Position numbers and translations under genes: made by a program
The notes under the pieces: generated by a model
Told to the model about the DNA's origin: nothing
The model's input: only the letters and a program-made list of their open reading frames with translations
Database searches by the model: none
NCBI GenBank assembly: GCA_910595855.1
Contig: CAJVCJ010000071.1
Coordinates: 1 to 34,383, forward strand
Origin: Candidatus Thioglobus vulcanius
GTDB lineage: Bacteria; Pseudomonadota; Gammaproteobacteria; PS1; Pseudothioglobaceae
Direction of reading: 5' to 3'
DNA length: 34,383 nucleotides
In this document: positions 17,185 through 24,667 of the stretch, one piece after another
Numbering within the stretch: position 1 is the stretch's first letter
Layout: each line of letters starts with the position of its first letter

Positions 17185-17388
17185 ATGGACGCAACTGATC
17201 AAAGATCTAACGAATTAAGCGCAAAGAAAATTGCTCTACAAGAAACTTTTAAAATGCATACAGCAGAAAATGGCTTTTCATACGAAGAGTGGATTAACCC
17301 TTCAGCTGGTTCATTTTATGAAAGCTACAAGCAAGATTTAGCTGATATCGACAACGAATTAGCACCAGCGATTACTTATCAGTCTTAA
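17185..17388 (+). CDS. Unrecognised 67-residue soluble acidic protein
   Basis: I do not recognise this protein. It has no signal peptide, no membrane segment and no cysteine. It looks mostly helical: a charged N-terminal helix (SAKKIALQETFKMH), a middle with aromatic and turn residues (FSYEEWINPSAGSFYESYK) and an acidic end (DLADIDNELAP). It has the best expression signals in the window: a near-consensus promoter, an AGGAG site 6 nt before the ATG and a strong terminator 20 bp after the stop. That points to an abundant single-gene message rather than a chance frame. argD-argF follow; hpf is divergent. A structural or stress role can only be guessed. Confidence 0.75.
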   Translation: MDATDQRSNELSAKKIALQETFKMHTAENGFSYEEWINPSAGSFYESYKQDLADIDNELAPAITYQS

Positions 17389-17408
17389 ATAATTTTCGAT
17401 TGATAGAT

Positions 17409-17434
17409 AAAAGCCCCGTTAGGGGCTTTTTTGT
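17409..17434 (+). terminator. Strong rho-independent terminator before argD
   Basis: AAAAGCCCC (17409-17417), loop GTTA, GGGGCTTTT (17422-17430), then more T. The 9-bp stem with a GC core and T-run is the clearest terminator in the window. Only 22 bp separate it from the argD ATG, leaving no room for a normal promoter between them, so it may act as a partial terminator for argD-argF. Confidence 0.9.
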
Positions 17435-17452
17435 TTTAAAGGAATAAATAAA

Positions 17453-18610
17453 ATGTCCTATTTAATGTCTAATTACCTACCGCTAGATGTCACTTTTATT
17501 AAGGGCGATGGCTGTTATTTAACTGATGATAAAGGTGACCAATACCTTGATGCACTTTGTGGTGTTGGTGTTACAGGGCTTGGACATTCTCACCCAGAGA
17601 TCTCTAAGGCAATTCAATCTCAAGCTCAACAGTTACTTCACACAAGTAACTGGTATCACATAGCTCACCAGGAAACTCTAGCTGAAGTGTTATGTAAGTT
17701 ATCCAACATGGATAATGCCTTTTTTGGTAATTCAGGTGCAGAGGCCAACGAAGCAGCCATTAAGATCGCTCGCTTACACGCTCAAACTAACAATATTGAT
17801 TCGCCTGTTATCTTAACTGCTACCCAAAGTTTTCATGGTCGCACTATGGCTACCTTATCTGCAACTGGAAACCCTAAAGTTCAGGCTGGATTTTCACCCT
17901 TGTTGAGTGAATTTATTCATGTTGAGTTTAATAATATTGAAGCCATTCAACAGCATAAAGAGAATAACAACATTGTTGCAGTTATGCTTGAGCCTATCCA
18001 AGGGGAAAGTGGCGTTATCATTCCTAATGATGATTATTTAAACCAAGTTCAAGAAATTTGCCAAAAAAATAATTGGCTGTTAATTCTTGATGAAGTGCAA
18101 ACAGGCATTGGCAGAACCGGCAAGATGTTTGCACATCAATATAACAATATTACTCCAGACATCCTAACACTAGCCAAGGGCTTGGGTAATGGCGTGCCAA
18201 TCGGTGCATGCCTGGCTAAAGGCAAAGCGGCTAAGTTATTAACACCAGGCACACATGGGTCAACATTTGGCGGCAACCCTTTAGTTTGTCGTACTGCGTT
18301 AACCGTATTAGAGGTTATCAAACAAGATAACATTCTAGATAATGTTAATCAAATGAGTGATTATATTTCTACAGGCTTTATTCAAGCACTAAAAAATGTT
18401 AAGACTGTTAAGGAGATACGAGCCAAAGGACTAATGATAGCTATTGAGCTAGATCAAGATTGCAGTCAATTGTTACAACTAGCATTAGACAATAAGCTCT
18501 TGATCAATATAACCGGCCAATCCATACGACTATTACCACCGCTTATTCTAAATAAAGATCAAGCCGACACAATAATTAAAACTGTTTGTACATTGATAAA
18601 ATCTTTGTAA
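17453..18610 (+). CDS. argD: Acetylornithine aminotransferase
   Basis: A class III PLP-dependent aminotransferase of 385 residues acting in arginine synthesis (N-acetylglutamate semialdehyde to N-acetylornithine); ArgD enzymes often also serve lysine synthesis. Visible motifs are the GNSGAEANEAAIK phosphate-binding segment, the cofactor-binding Asp in LILDEVQTGIGRTG, and the Schiff-base lysine in TLAKGLGNG (K242), with HGSTFGGNPL after it. The length is normal. Shine-Dalgarno AAAGGA lies 9 nt before the ATG. argF begins 15 bp after the stop. Confidence 0.95.
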   Translation: MSYLMSNYLPLDVTFIKGDGCYLTDDKGDQYLDALCGVGVTGLGHSHPEISKAIQSQAQQLLHTSNWYHIAHQETLAEVLCKLSNMDNAFFGNSGAEANEAAIKIARLHAQTNNIDSPVILTATQSFHGRTMATLSATGNPKVQAGFSPLLSEFIHVEFNNIEAIQQHKENNNIVAVMLEPIQGESGVIIPNDDYLNQVQEICQKNNWLLILDEVQTGIGRTGKMFAHQYNNITPDILTLAKGLGNGVPIGACLAKGKAAKLLTPGTHGSTFGGNPLVCRTALTVLEVIKQDNILDNVNQMSDYISTGFIQALKNVKTVKEIRAKGLMIAIELDQDCSQLLQLALDNKLLINITGQSIRLLPPLILNKDQADTIIKTVCTLIKSL

Positions 18611-18625
18611 ATTGAGGAAAATATA

Positions 18626-19522
18626 ATGAAACACTTTATCAATTTAGACGACCTATCCACTGAAGATCTTAATAGTATTATTGATAATGCCATTGCTTTA
18701 AAAAAACAGCATAAAGCTGGCGAAATCAACGAGTCACTCAAAAATAAAACACTAGCAATGATTTTTGACAAATCTTCAACGCGTACTCGCGTGTCATTTG
18801 AAGCTGGCATGGCACAACTTGGTGGGCACGCCCTGTTCTTGTCTGATCGTGACATCCAATTAGGACGTGGCGAGCCAACAACTGACACTGCGATCGTAAT
18901 CAGCTCAATGGTTGATATTATCATGATGAGGGTCTCTTCTCATGACACTATCAATACATTTGCCTCTAATGGCTCTGTGCCGATTATTAATGCACTTAGC
19001 GATGAATCTCATCCGTGTCAGTTGCTAGCTGACATGATGACCTACAATGAACACAAAGGCTCAATTCAAGGAAAAACTGTCGCTTGGATTGGTGATGGCA
19101 ATAATATGTGTCACACTTATATGCAAGCTGCAAAAGCATTTGGATTTACACTAAATATAGCAACACCTGTAGATTATGAACCTGATCAAACCTTTGTTAA
19201 CAATTACCAGGATCATATTGCATTATTCAATAATGCCAAACAAGCGTGCCATAATGCAGATTTAGTTGTGACTGATGTATGGGCATCGATGGGTCAGGAA
19301 GACGAGCAAGCTAAACGTGAAATAGCCTTTAAAGAATTTCAAGTCAATCAAGATTTAATGAATGCTTCAAATTCAGGTGCTGTATTTATGCATTGTTTGC
19401 CTGCTCATCGCGGAGAAGAGGTCTCAGCAGAGGTGATTGATGGCAATCAAAGCTTAGTGTGGCATGAGGCTGAAAATCGACTACATGCACAAAAATCTTT
19501 ACTGCTTTATTTATTAAGCTAA
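18626..19522 (+). CDS. argF: Ornithine carbamoyltransferase
   Basis: It makes citrulline from ornithine and carbamoyl phosphate. The 298-residue protein has the carbamoyl-phosphate loop SSTRTR (residues 50-55), the HPCQLLAD segment, and the ornithine-binding MHCLPAHRGEEV near the C-terminus. These are OTCase features, in contrast to aspartate carbamoyltransferase. Shine-Dalgarno GAGGAAAA precedes the ATG, and it forms an operon with argD. Its 3' end meets the convergent queH gene with only 3 bp between stops. Confidence 0.95.
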   Translation: MKHFINLDDLSTEDLNSIIDNAIALKKQHKAGEINESLKNKTLAMIFDKSSTRTRVSFEAGMAQLGGHALFLSDRDIQLGRGEPTTDTAIVISSMVDIIMMRVSSHDTINTFASNGSVPIINALSDESHPCQLLADMMTYNEHKGSIQGKTVAWIGDGNNMCHTYMQAAKAFGFTLNIATPVDYEPDQTFVNNYQDHIALFNNAKQACHNADLVVTDVWASMGQEDEQAKREIAFKEFQVNQDLMNASNSGAVFMHCLPAHRGEEVSAEVIDGNQSLVWHEAENRLHAQKSLLLYLLS

Positions 19523-19525
19523 CAA

Positions 19526-20215
19526 CTACTTGTCAAGACTTTTCATTGCCTCTTGATAAAATTTTACCCCGCGTTCAATTTTTTCTCGACCGCGAGATTC
19601 ACGCCAACGATTAGTGTCTCTTAACGAATATACACAGCCACAATATTCCTGTTGGTAAAATTCTTCACGTTTTGACAACTCAAGCATTCTAGATGAGCCA
19701 CCCTGTTTGCGCCAATTAAAATCCCAATAAGTAATTCCTTCATAAGGATTAGCGGCTCGAGCACCACAACCATTAATTTGACCCATGTCTTTCCAGCGGG
19801 AAATTCCCAGTGTGGATGATATTAAATCAAAGCCATTGTCTTTGGCATATTGTGCAGTTGCTTCAAATCTCATATCAAAACAACTTGTACAGCGAGCACC
19901 GCGTTCAGGTTCGTCTTCTTGGCCTTTTGTGCGATCAAACCAGTTGTCTTTATCATAATCAGCATCAATAAAGTCCATGCCTAATTTTTGCGCAAAACGA
20001 ATGTTTTCTTCTTTGCGTAATTCGTATTCTTCTTTAGGGTGGATATTCGGATTATAGAAAAAAATAGTAGTGTCAATTTTTGATATAGCCAATGCTTCCA
20101 TGATTTCACCTGCACAGGGTGCACAACATGAATGCATTAATAATTTTTTCTCGCCATTGGGTGTGGTTAGCATTGGTCGATCGTAACCGGACAAACTATA
20201 ATCTACACTAGACAT
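19526..20215 (-). CDS. queH: Epoxyqueuosine reductase QueH (DUF208)
   Basis: QueH reduces epoxyqueuosine to queuosine in the last step of making the modified wobble base of tRNAs with GUN anticodons. The family's cysteine pairs are all present: HSCCAPCAGE near the N-terminus, CTSCFDMR in the middle and YCGCVYSL near the end, which bind an Fe-S cluster and a second metal. The conserved TLGISRWKD and YWDFNWRKQGGS segments also match. It is unrelated to the cobalamin-dependent QueG. I use ATG 20215 (Shine-Dalgarno AGGT, 13-bp overlap with the gene before); ATG 20242 would add nine residues and overlap by 40 bp. Confidence 0.92.
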   Translation of the reverse strand: MSSVDYSLSGYDRPMLTTPNGEKKLLMHSCCAPCAGEIMEALAISKIDTTIFFYNPNIHPKEEYELRKEENIRFAQKLGMDFIDADYDKDNWFDRTKGQEDEPERGARCTSCFDMRFEATAQYAKDNGFDLISSTLGISRWKDMGQINGCGARAANPYEGITYWDFNWRKQGGSSRMLELSKREEFYQQEYCGCVYSLRDTNRWRESRGREKIERGVKFYQEAMKSLDK

Positions 20216-20619
20216 TTTTTTACCTGTTTTAACACTTCCCATGCCTCGCGCTTAAATTGATCATTTTTTAAAACTTCACTAGGATGAAGTATATTAAAAA
20301 CACCTTTTTTAGTCAACGTTAAACGCTGATCTGTTAACAATATAGCAGATGCATCATAGATGGAAATTTTTTGGATAAACGTATCGGGAGTAGCTTTAAT
20401 ACATACAACCTGATCTTCTTGCAATCCAATTGCGCCAAGCATTTTAAATAAAAATACCTGAGCTTCACCAGTATGACAGATAGAGTCTTGAGAATCCATT
20501 TCTACCACCAAGCACTTAATACTTGTTAGCTTAACTTGCTTTACAGGGTTTTCTTGCGCGCAATGAAGATACTCAGGGATATTAAGCGCATTTAGATATT
20601 GTGACCTAACTGACAGCAT
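20203..20619 (-). CDS. Candidate HolD-like protein (DNA polymerase III psi-like), uncertain
   Basis: This 138-residue protein is not firmly recognised. The N-terminal pattern RSQYLNALNIPEYL resembles the YLxxMGI start of proteobacterial HolD-like proteins, and the C-terminal ILHPSEVLKNDQFKREAWEVLKQ resembles the end of HolD-like and uracil-DNA-glycosylase-like proteins. The centre is hydrophobic alternating with polar, as in an alpha/beta fold. No membrane segment. HolD (psi) would link the clamp loader to SSB through chi. Its ATG shares a base with the leuA stop (TAATG) and its end overlaps queH, so it is expressed with both. Confidence 0.45.
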   Translation of the reverse strand: MLSVRSQYLNALNIPEYLHCAQENPVKQVKLTSIKCLVVEMDSQDSICHTGEAQVFLFKMLGAIGLQEDQVVCIKATPDTFIQKISIYDASAILLTDQRLTLTKKGVFNILHPSEVLKNDQFKREAWEVLKQVKKCLV

Positions 20620-22151
20620 TAAATTTGAGGATGCGCCCTATTTGTAGCAGCTATCACCTTATTAAGCGCATGAATATAAGCTTTTGCACTTGCGCTAATA
20701 ATATCTGTGTCAGTACCCTGTCCATTAATAATTCGCCCTTCATGCTCTAAGCGAACATTAACTTCACCCAAAGCATCTGTCCCTTCAGTTACATTAGAGA
20801 CTGAATACAGTTGTAAATTCACCTGAATATTTAACAATTGATTTATTGCATTAAAAGTCGCATCAACTGAACCCGATGTTTCAGTGGTCATTGATTTTTC
20901 TTCACCATCAATATTTAGAGTTACTGTGGCAGAATTCTTCTCACCTGTTTCTGAGATCACCTTTAATGATACGAACTTAATATGCTCACTTTTAACAATT
21001 TGAGTTTCAGATACAAGTGCCTGAAGATCTTCATCAAAAATTTCGTGTTTTTTATCGGCTAATTCTTTAAAACGTCTAAAGGCATCATTCAAGTTTTCTT
21101 CTGAATCAAACTCAACGCCTAATTCAATCAATCTTGCTTTAAAGGCATTACGACCAGAATGCTTGCCTAATACCAATTTATTAGCATTCCAACCCACATC
21201 TTCAGCTCGCATAATTTCATAAGTTTCACGATGCTTTAAGACACCATCCTGATGAATACCAGCCTCATGTGCAAAAGCATTTGCACCAACAATAGCCTTA
21301 TTAGGCTGAACAATAAACCCTGTAACACTTGATACTAATCGAGATGCGGATAGTATGTGTGTTGTATCTATATTCGTATCACAATTAAACTCATCTTGAC
21401 GAGTACGAACGGCCATTACAACCTCTTCTAATGCTGTGTTACCAGCCCTTTCACCGAGGCCATTAATCGTACATTCAACCTGTCTAGCACCATTAAGTAC
21501 GGCTGACAACGAGTTGGCAACGGCCAAGCCTAAGTCATTATGGCAATGTGCTGAAAATATCGCTTTATCAGAATTTGGTATGCGCTCAATCAAAGATTTA
21601 ATAGTAGCACCAAATTGATGAGGAAGATTGTAACCGACAGTGTCTGGAATATTAATAGTGGTTGCACCGGCTGCAATCGTTGCCTCAATAATACGACACA
21701 AAAAATCTTCATCAGATCGACCCGCATCTTCAGGCGAAAATTCTACATCATCAGTGTACTGTCTAGCACGCTTAACAGATCTTACTGCTTGTTCAACCAC
21801 CTGATCTGGCGTCATTTGCAGCTTCATTTTCATATGAATATCACTGGTCGCGATAAACGTATGAATGCGCGCAGAGTTTGCACCTTTAAGCGCTTCACCC
21901 GCACGATCAATATCTTTATCTAATGCCCTAGCAAGGGAGCAAATTGTAGAATCTTTAATTGTATTTGCGACTGCCTTAACAGCTTCAAAATCACCAATAG
22001 ATGCAATTGCAAAACCTGCTTCAATTACATCAACATGCATTTTTTCCAATACTTTCGCAATACGAACTTTTTCATCTTTAGTCATTGATGCGCCTGGTGA
22101 TTGCTCTCCATCACGTAGCGTAGTATCAAAAATAATTAATTTGTCAGACAT
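20619..22151 (-). CDS. leuA: 2-isopropylmalate synthase
   Basis: It catalyses the first committed step of leucine synthesis, from 2-oxoisovalerate and acetyl-CoA. The 510-residue protein has the DTTLRDGEQSPGASM start of the HMGL-like barrel with its metal-binding residues, the metal-ligand HCHNDLGLAVANS, and the C-terminal regulatory domain (about 390-510) with GQGTDTDIISASAKAYIHAL, where leucine feeds back on the enzyme. Shine-Dalgarno AAAGGAGA is 6 nt before the ATG. A leucine-rich short frame lies upstream. pssA and ilvC-ilvN-ilvB precede it, an order also seen in Pseudomonas-type genomes. Confidence 0.96.
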   Translation of the reverse strand: MSDKLIIFDTTLRDGEQSPGASMTKDEKVRIAKVLEKMHVDVIEAGFAIASIGDFEAVKAVANTIKDSTICSLARALDKDIDRAGEALKGANSARIHTFIATSDIHMKMKLQMTPDQVVEQAVRSVKRARQYTDDVEFSPEDAGRSDEDFLCRIIEATIAAGATTINIPDTVGYNLPHQFGATIKSLIERIPNSDKAIFSAHCHNDLGLAVANSLSAVLNGARQVECTINGLGERAGNTALEEVVMAVRTRQDEFNCDTNIDTTHILSASRLVSSVTGFIVQPNKAIVGANAFAHEAGIHQDGVLKHRETYEIMRAEDVGWNANKLVLGKHSGRNAFKARLIELGVEFDSEENLNDAFRRFKELADKKHEIFDEDLQALVSETQIVKSEHIKFVSLKVISETGEKNSATVTLNIDGEEKSMTTETSGSVDATFNAINQLLNIQVNLQLYSVSNVTEGTDALGEVNVRLEHEGRIINGQGTDTDIISASAKAYIHALNKVIAATNRAHPQI

Positions 22152-22198
22152 TCAAGTCTCCTTTCTTTATGTTTTTTTCTAATTTAATTGTGGTGCTA

Positions 22199-22256
22199 GG
22201 CTTTTTAAAGCCAGTCGAGTTATTATCTGCCTTATGGCAGTAATCGCTTTAAGGCT
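22199..22256 (-). promoter_or_regulatory. Competing RNA hairpins in the leuA leader
   Basis: The minus-strand transcript has CTGCC-ATAA-GGCAG (22227-22240), which overlaps the last codons and stop of the leucine-rich frame, and GGCTTTAAAAAGCC (22199-22212). The first strand TTAAAGC (22246-22252), inside the run of leucine codons, can pair with GCTTTAA (22205-22211) of the second hairpin, so the structures exclude each other. No T-run follows the second hairpin, so it is not a standard intrinsic attenuator. Confidence 0.4.
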
Positions 22257-22297
22257 AAGAATAGACCTTGAAAAGAACAAATAATTAGTTGATTCAT
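22232..22297 (-). CDS. Leucine-rich leader peptide candidate upstream of leuA
   Basis: ATG 22295-22297 opens a frame of 21 codons ending at TAA 22232-22234. Six codons are leucine (CTA, CTA, TTA, TTA, TTA, CTG), five of them within the last ten residues, LFLALKRLLP. It ends 80 bp before leuA and its final codons lie in a hairpin. That is the arrangement of amino-acid leader peptides. Against it: no Shine-Dalgarno, no terminator T-run, and leucine is common in AT-rich frames. TATAAT lies 7 nt before the ATG, so it could be read from a leaderless end. Confidence 0.45.
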   Translation of the reverse strand: MNQLIICSFQGLFLALKRLLP

Positions 22298-22304
22298 AAG
22301 GCTA

Positions 22305-22310
22305 ATTATA
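22305..22310 (-). promoter_or_regulatory. -10 hexamer for the leuA transcript
   Basis: The minus strand reads TATAAT, 7 nt before the leader-peptide ATG and within the last codons and stop region of pssA. No good -35 is visible at 16-18 bp. If used, transcription would start at or next to the leader ATG. Confidence 0.4.
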
Positions 22311-22312
22311 AA

Positions 22313-23071
22313 TTATTTTGAACTTTTCCTAGCTTGTTTTTTTATTGCTCGTTTCTTCCTTACTTCAATGGTTGTCAGAACCAATCCTGACAATGCATAG
22401 GTAAAAAAGAAAATAAACAATATAGCGCTTGGCCACAATGAAATAACAATCAAAATAAGTGTTGCAATTAACAGCAGCTTAAATGAAGATCTACCTTTCA
22501 GATTGATATCTTTAAAACTGTAATAGCGAACATTACTAACCATTAAAATTCCAGCAGAAACCAAAATTATCCAAGCACCTGTAACGAGATACTGCTCATC
22601 ATAAGCACTTGGTCCAATCACTTCTTTTGCCCAGACCAGCCCTGCAATTAAAGCAGCTGCAGCTGGAGATGGTAGACCCTGAAAATAACGCTTATCTTCC
22701 ACGCCAATTTGAGTGTTAAACCGCGCCAAACGCAAAGCACCTGCAGCCACATATACGAAGGCTGCAATCCAGCCGATCTTACCCAAACTTTCAAATAGAT
22801 AAAAGTACATAAGTAATGCTGGCGCAACACCGAATGACACCATGTCTGCCATAGAATCATACTGTTCACCAAATTCACTTTGAGTATTAGTCAGGCGTGC
22901 AACTCGACCATCCAGACCATCCCACAGCATGGCAATGAAAATAGCGATAGCTGCATCTGCATATTGCCCTTTGATAGCCAAAATAATTGCAAAGAAACCA
23001 GCAAACAGACCAAAAGTAGTTAGGATGTTTGGTAGCAAGTAAACGCCTTTTTTTAATTTATTAGTATTCAT
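22313..23071 (-). CDS. pssA: CDP-diacylglycerol-serine O-phosphatidyltransferase
   Basis: It makes phosphatidylserine, the precursor of phosphatidylethanolamine. The 252-residue membrane protein has the CDP-alcohol phosphotransferase signature D54-G55-x2-A58-R59-x8-G68-x3-D72-x3-D76 (in DGRVARL and EQYDSMAD) and about seven membrane helices, with a basic C-terminus. This is the membrane-bound type and not the E. coli PLD-like type. It lies between ilvC and leuA, separated from ilvC by a terminator, so it needs its own promoter; TATAAT is placed 6 nt before its ATG and there is no Shine-Dalgarno. Confidence 0.93.
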   Translation of the reverse strand: MNTNKLKKGVYLLPNILTTFGLFAGFFAIILAIKGQYADAAIAIFIAMLWDGLDGRVARLTNTQSEFGEQYDSMADMVSFGVAPALLMYFYLFESLGKIGWIAAFVYVAAGALRLARFNTQIGVEDKRYFQGLPSPAAAALIAGLVWAKEVIGPSAYDEQYLVTGAWIILVSAGILMVSNVRYYSFKDINLKGRSSFKLLLIATLILIVISLWPSAILFIFFFTYALSGLVLTTIEVRKKRAIKKQARKSSK

Positions 23072-23077
23072 ATTTTA

Positions 23078-23083
23078 ATTATA
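23078..23083 (-). promoter_or_regulatory. -10 hexamer of pssA, placed for a leaderless mRNA
   Basis: The minus strand reads TATAAT, then TAAAAT, then the pssA ATG. With normal spacing the first transcribed base would be the A of the ATG or its neighbour. The ilvC terminator lies just upstream, so a promoter is needed here. The -35 is unclear. Confidence 0.55.
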
Positions 23084-23097
23084 ACGCTTTAGAAATG

Positions 23098-23122
23098 AAA
23101 ACGCCCAACTAAGTTGGGCGTT
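23098..23122 (-). terminator. Terminator between ilvC and pssA
   Basis: AAACGCCCAAC, a 3-nt loop, then GTTGGGCGTTT: a perfect 11-bp stem. On the minus strand it ends in TTTT. It starts 14 bp past the ilvC stop and should end the ilvB-ilvN-ilvC transcript. Confidence 0.85.
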
Positions 23123-23135
23123 TAATTAAGAATGT

Positions 23136-24140
23136 TTAGTTCTTGGTCTGATCAACAATTTTGTTTTTGTTGATCCAAGGCATCATCGAACGAAGCGACT
23201 CGCCAACTTGCTCTATTTGATGTTCGCGTTGAACTTCACGACGCGCTGGAAGTTCAGCTACATTTGCAACAAACTCTTTAGCAAAGGTACCATCTTGAAT
23301 TTCTGTCAGGATTTTCTTCATTTCAGCTTTTGTTTCGCTAGTAACGATACGTGGGCCACGAGTTACATCGCCATATTCTGCTGTATTTGAAATTGAGTAA
23401 CGCATGTTTGCGATACCACCTTCATACATTAAATCAACAATTAGCTTTAATTCATGCAAACACTCGAAGTATGCCATTTCTGGCTCGTAGCCTGCTTCAA
23501 CCAATGTTTCAAAACCAGCCTGTACTAATGCAGTTGTACCACCACATAATACAACCTGCTCACCAAATAAATCTGTTTCTGTTTCATCTTTAAATGTAGT
23601 CTCAAGAATACCAGTACGTCCACCACCAATTGCTGATGCATAAGATAAAGCGATTGCTTTAGCATTGCCAGAAGCATCTTGTGATACTGCGATTAAATCA
23701 GGGATACCGCCGCCTTTAACAAATTCTGAGCGAACTGTATGGCCTGGTGCTTTTGGTGCAACCATAATTACATCTAAATCTGCGCTTGGCTTGATCAAAC
23801 TATAAAGGATATTAAAACCATGAGCAAAGGCAACAGTTGCGCCTTTTTTAAGGTTTGGCTCAATGCTTTCTGTATAGATTTGACCTTGAAATTCATCTGG
23901 TGCAAGGATCATCACTAAATCAGCCCAAGCTGTTGCCTCTTCAATTGACTTAACATTTAAGCCTGAAGCACTTGCTTTCGCAGCTGATGCAGAGCCATCT
24001 CTCAATGCAACAACAACTTCAACACCTGAATCTTTTAAGTTGTTAGCATGTGCGTGTCCTTGTGATCCGTAACCCACAATTGCCACTTTCATTGATTTAA
24101 TAATATTTAAATCTGCATCTTTATCGTAATATCTATTCAT
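23136..24140 (-). CDS. ilvC: Ketol-acid reductoisomerase
   Basis: It carries out the second step of valine and isoleucine synthesis: Mg2+-dependent alkyl shift and NADPH reduction. The 334-residue class I (short) enzyme starts with YYDKDADL, then the Rossmann loop GYGSQGHAHANNLKDSG (23-39), the metal-binding region with DLFGEQVVLCGG, and the ECLHELKLIVDLMYEGG helix. I use ATG 24140, with AAAGGA 7 nt upstream; an upstream in-frame start at 24173 adds eleven residues that the family lacks. It lies 51 bp after ilvN and is followed by a terminator. Confidence 0.96.
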   Translation of the reverse strand: MNRYYDKDADLNIIKSMKVAIVGYGSQGHAHANNLKDSGVEVVVALRDGSASAAKASASGLNVKSIEEATAWADLVMILAPDEFQGQIYTESIEPNLKKGATVAFAHGFNILYSLIKPSADLDVIMVAPKAPGHTVRSEFVKGGGIPDLIAVSQDASGNAKAIALSYASAIGGGRTGILETTFKDETETDLFGEQVVLCGGTTALVQAGFETLVEAGYEPEMAYFECLHELKLIVDLMYEGGIANMRYSISNTAEYGDVTRGPRIVTSETKAEMKKILTEIQDGTFAKEFVANVAELPARREVQREHQIEQVGESLRSMMPWINKNKIVDQTKN

Positions 24141-24191
24141 TTCTTTTTCCTTTGGTTTAAGTGCAACCAACACTTATATATTTAATTTTTC

Positions 24192-24665
24192 TTATTTCTG
24201 ACAGACGCCGGTAACGCCCGTTCTTGAAACCTCTAAGACTTCATCTGCATTAAATGCATTAATAAAGTCATTAATTTTTTGACTCTTTCCCGCTAATTCA
24301 ACGGTATAAACTTCTTCTGATGCATCAATAATTTTTGCATCATATAAATCTAATTGAGACTCTACCTTAGATTGACTGTCATTATTAACCGCAAGCTTAA
24401 CAAGCAGTAACTCACGCTCAATATGTTCAGTTGCAGTTAAGTCTGTCACTTTAACAACGTCAATTAGCTTGTTAAGTTGCTTAACAATTTGCTCAATAAT
24501 ATTGTCATCGCCCACACTTACAATTGTCATTCTAGATAAAGTGGGGTCATTTGTAGTGGCAACAGTTAATGATTCAATGTTAAATCCACGCGCCGAAAAC
24601 AAGCCGGCTACACGAGATAAGGCGCCTGATGCATTTTCCAATTGTACTGAAATTATATGTCTCAT
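24192..24665 (-). CDS. ilvN: Acetolactate synthase small (regulatory) subunit
   Basis: The 157-residue protein starts with an ACT domain (HIISVQLENASGALSRVAG, FSARGFNIESLTV, residues 2-75) and has a second small domain (80-157). This is the IlvH/IlvN pattern; the small subunit activates the large one and gives valine feedback inhibition. It is longer than E. coli IlvN (96) and near IlvH (163), so ilvH would be an equally good name. It begins 2 bp after the ilvB stop. Confidence 0.94.
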   Translation of the reverse strand: MRHIISVQLENASGALSRVAGLFSARGFNIESLTVATTNDPTLSRMTIVSVGDDNIIEQIVKQLNKLIDVVKVTDLTATEHIERELLLVKLAVNNDSQSKVESQLDLYDAKIIDASEEVYTVELAGKSQKINDFINAFNADEVLEVSRTGVTGVCQK

Positions 24666-24667
24666 TG

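Noticed and set aside
22199..22212. Intrinsic terminator in the leuA leader
   Set aside because: The GGCTTTAAAAAGCC hairpin is not followed by a T-run on the minus strand.
24141..24173. Longer ilvC start
   Set aside because: The family begins near YYDKDAD, and the Shine-Dalgarno AAAGGA fits ATG 24140.
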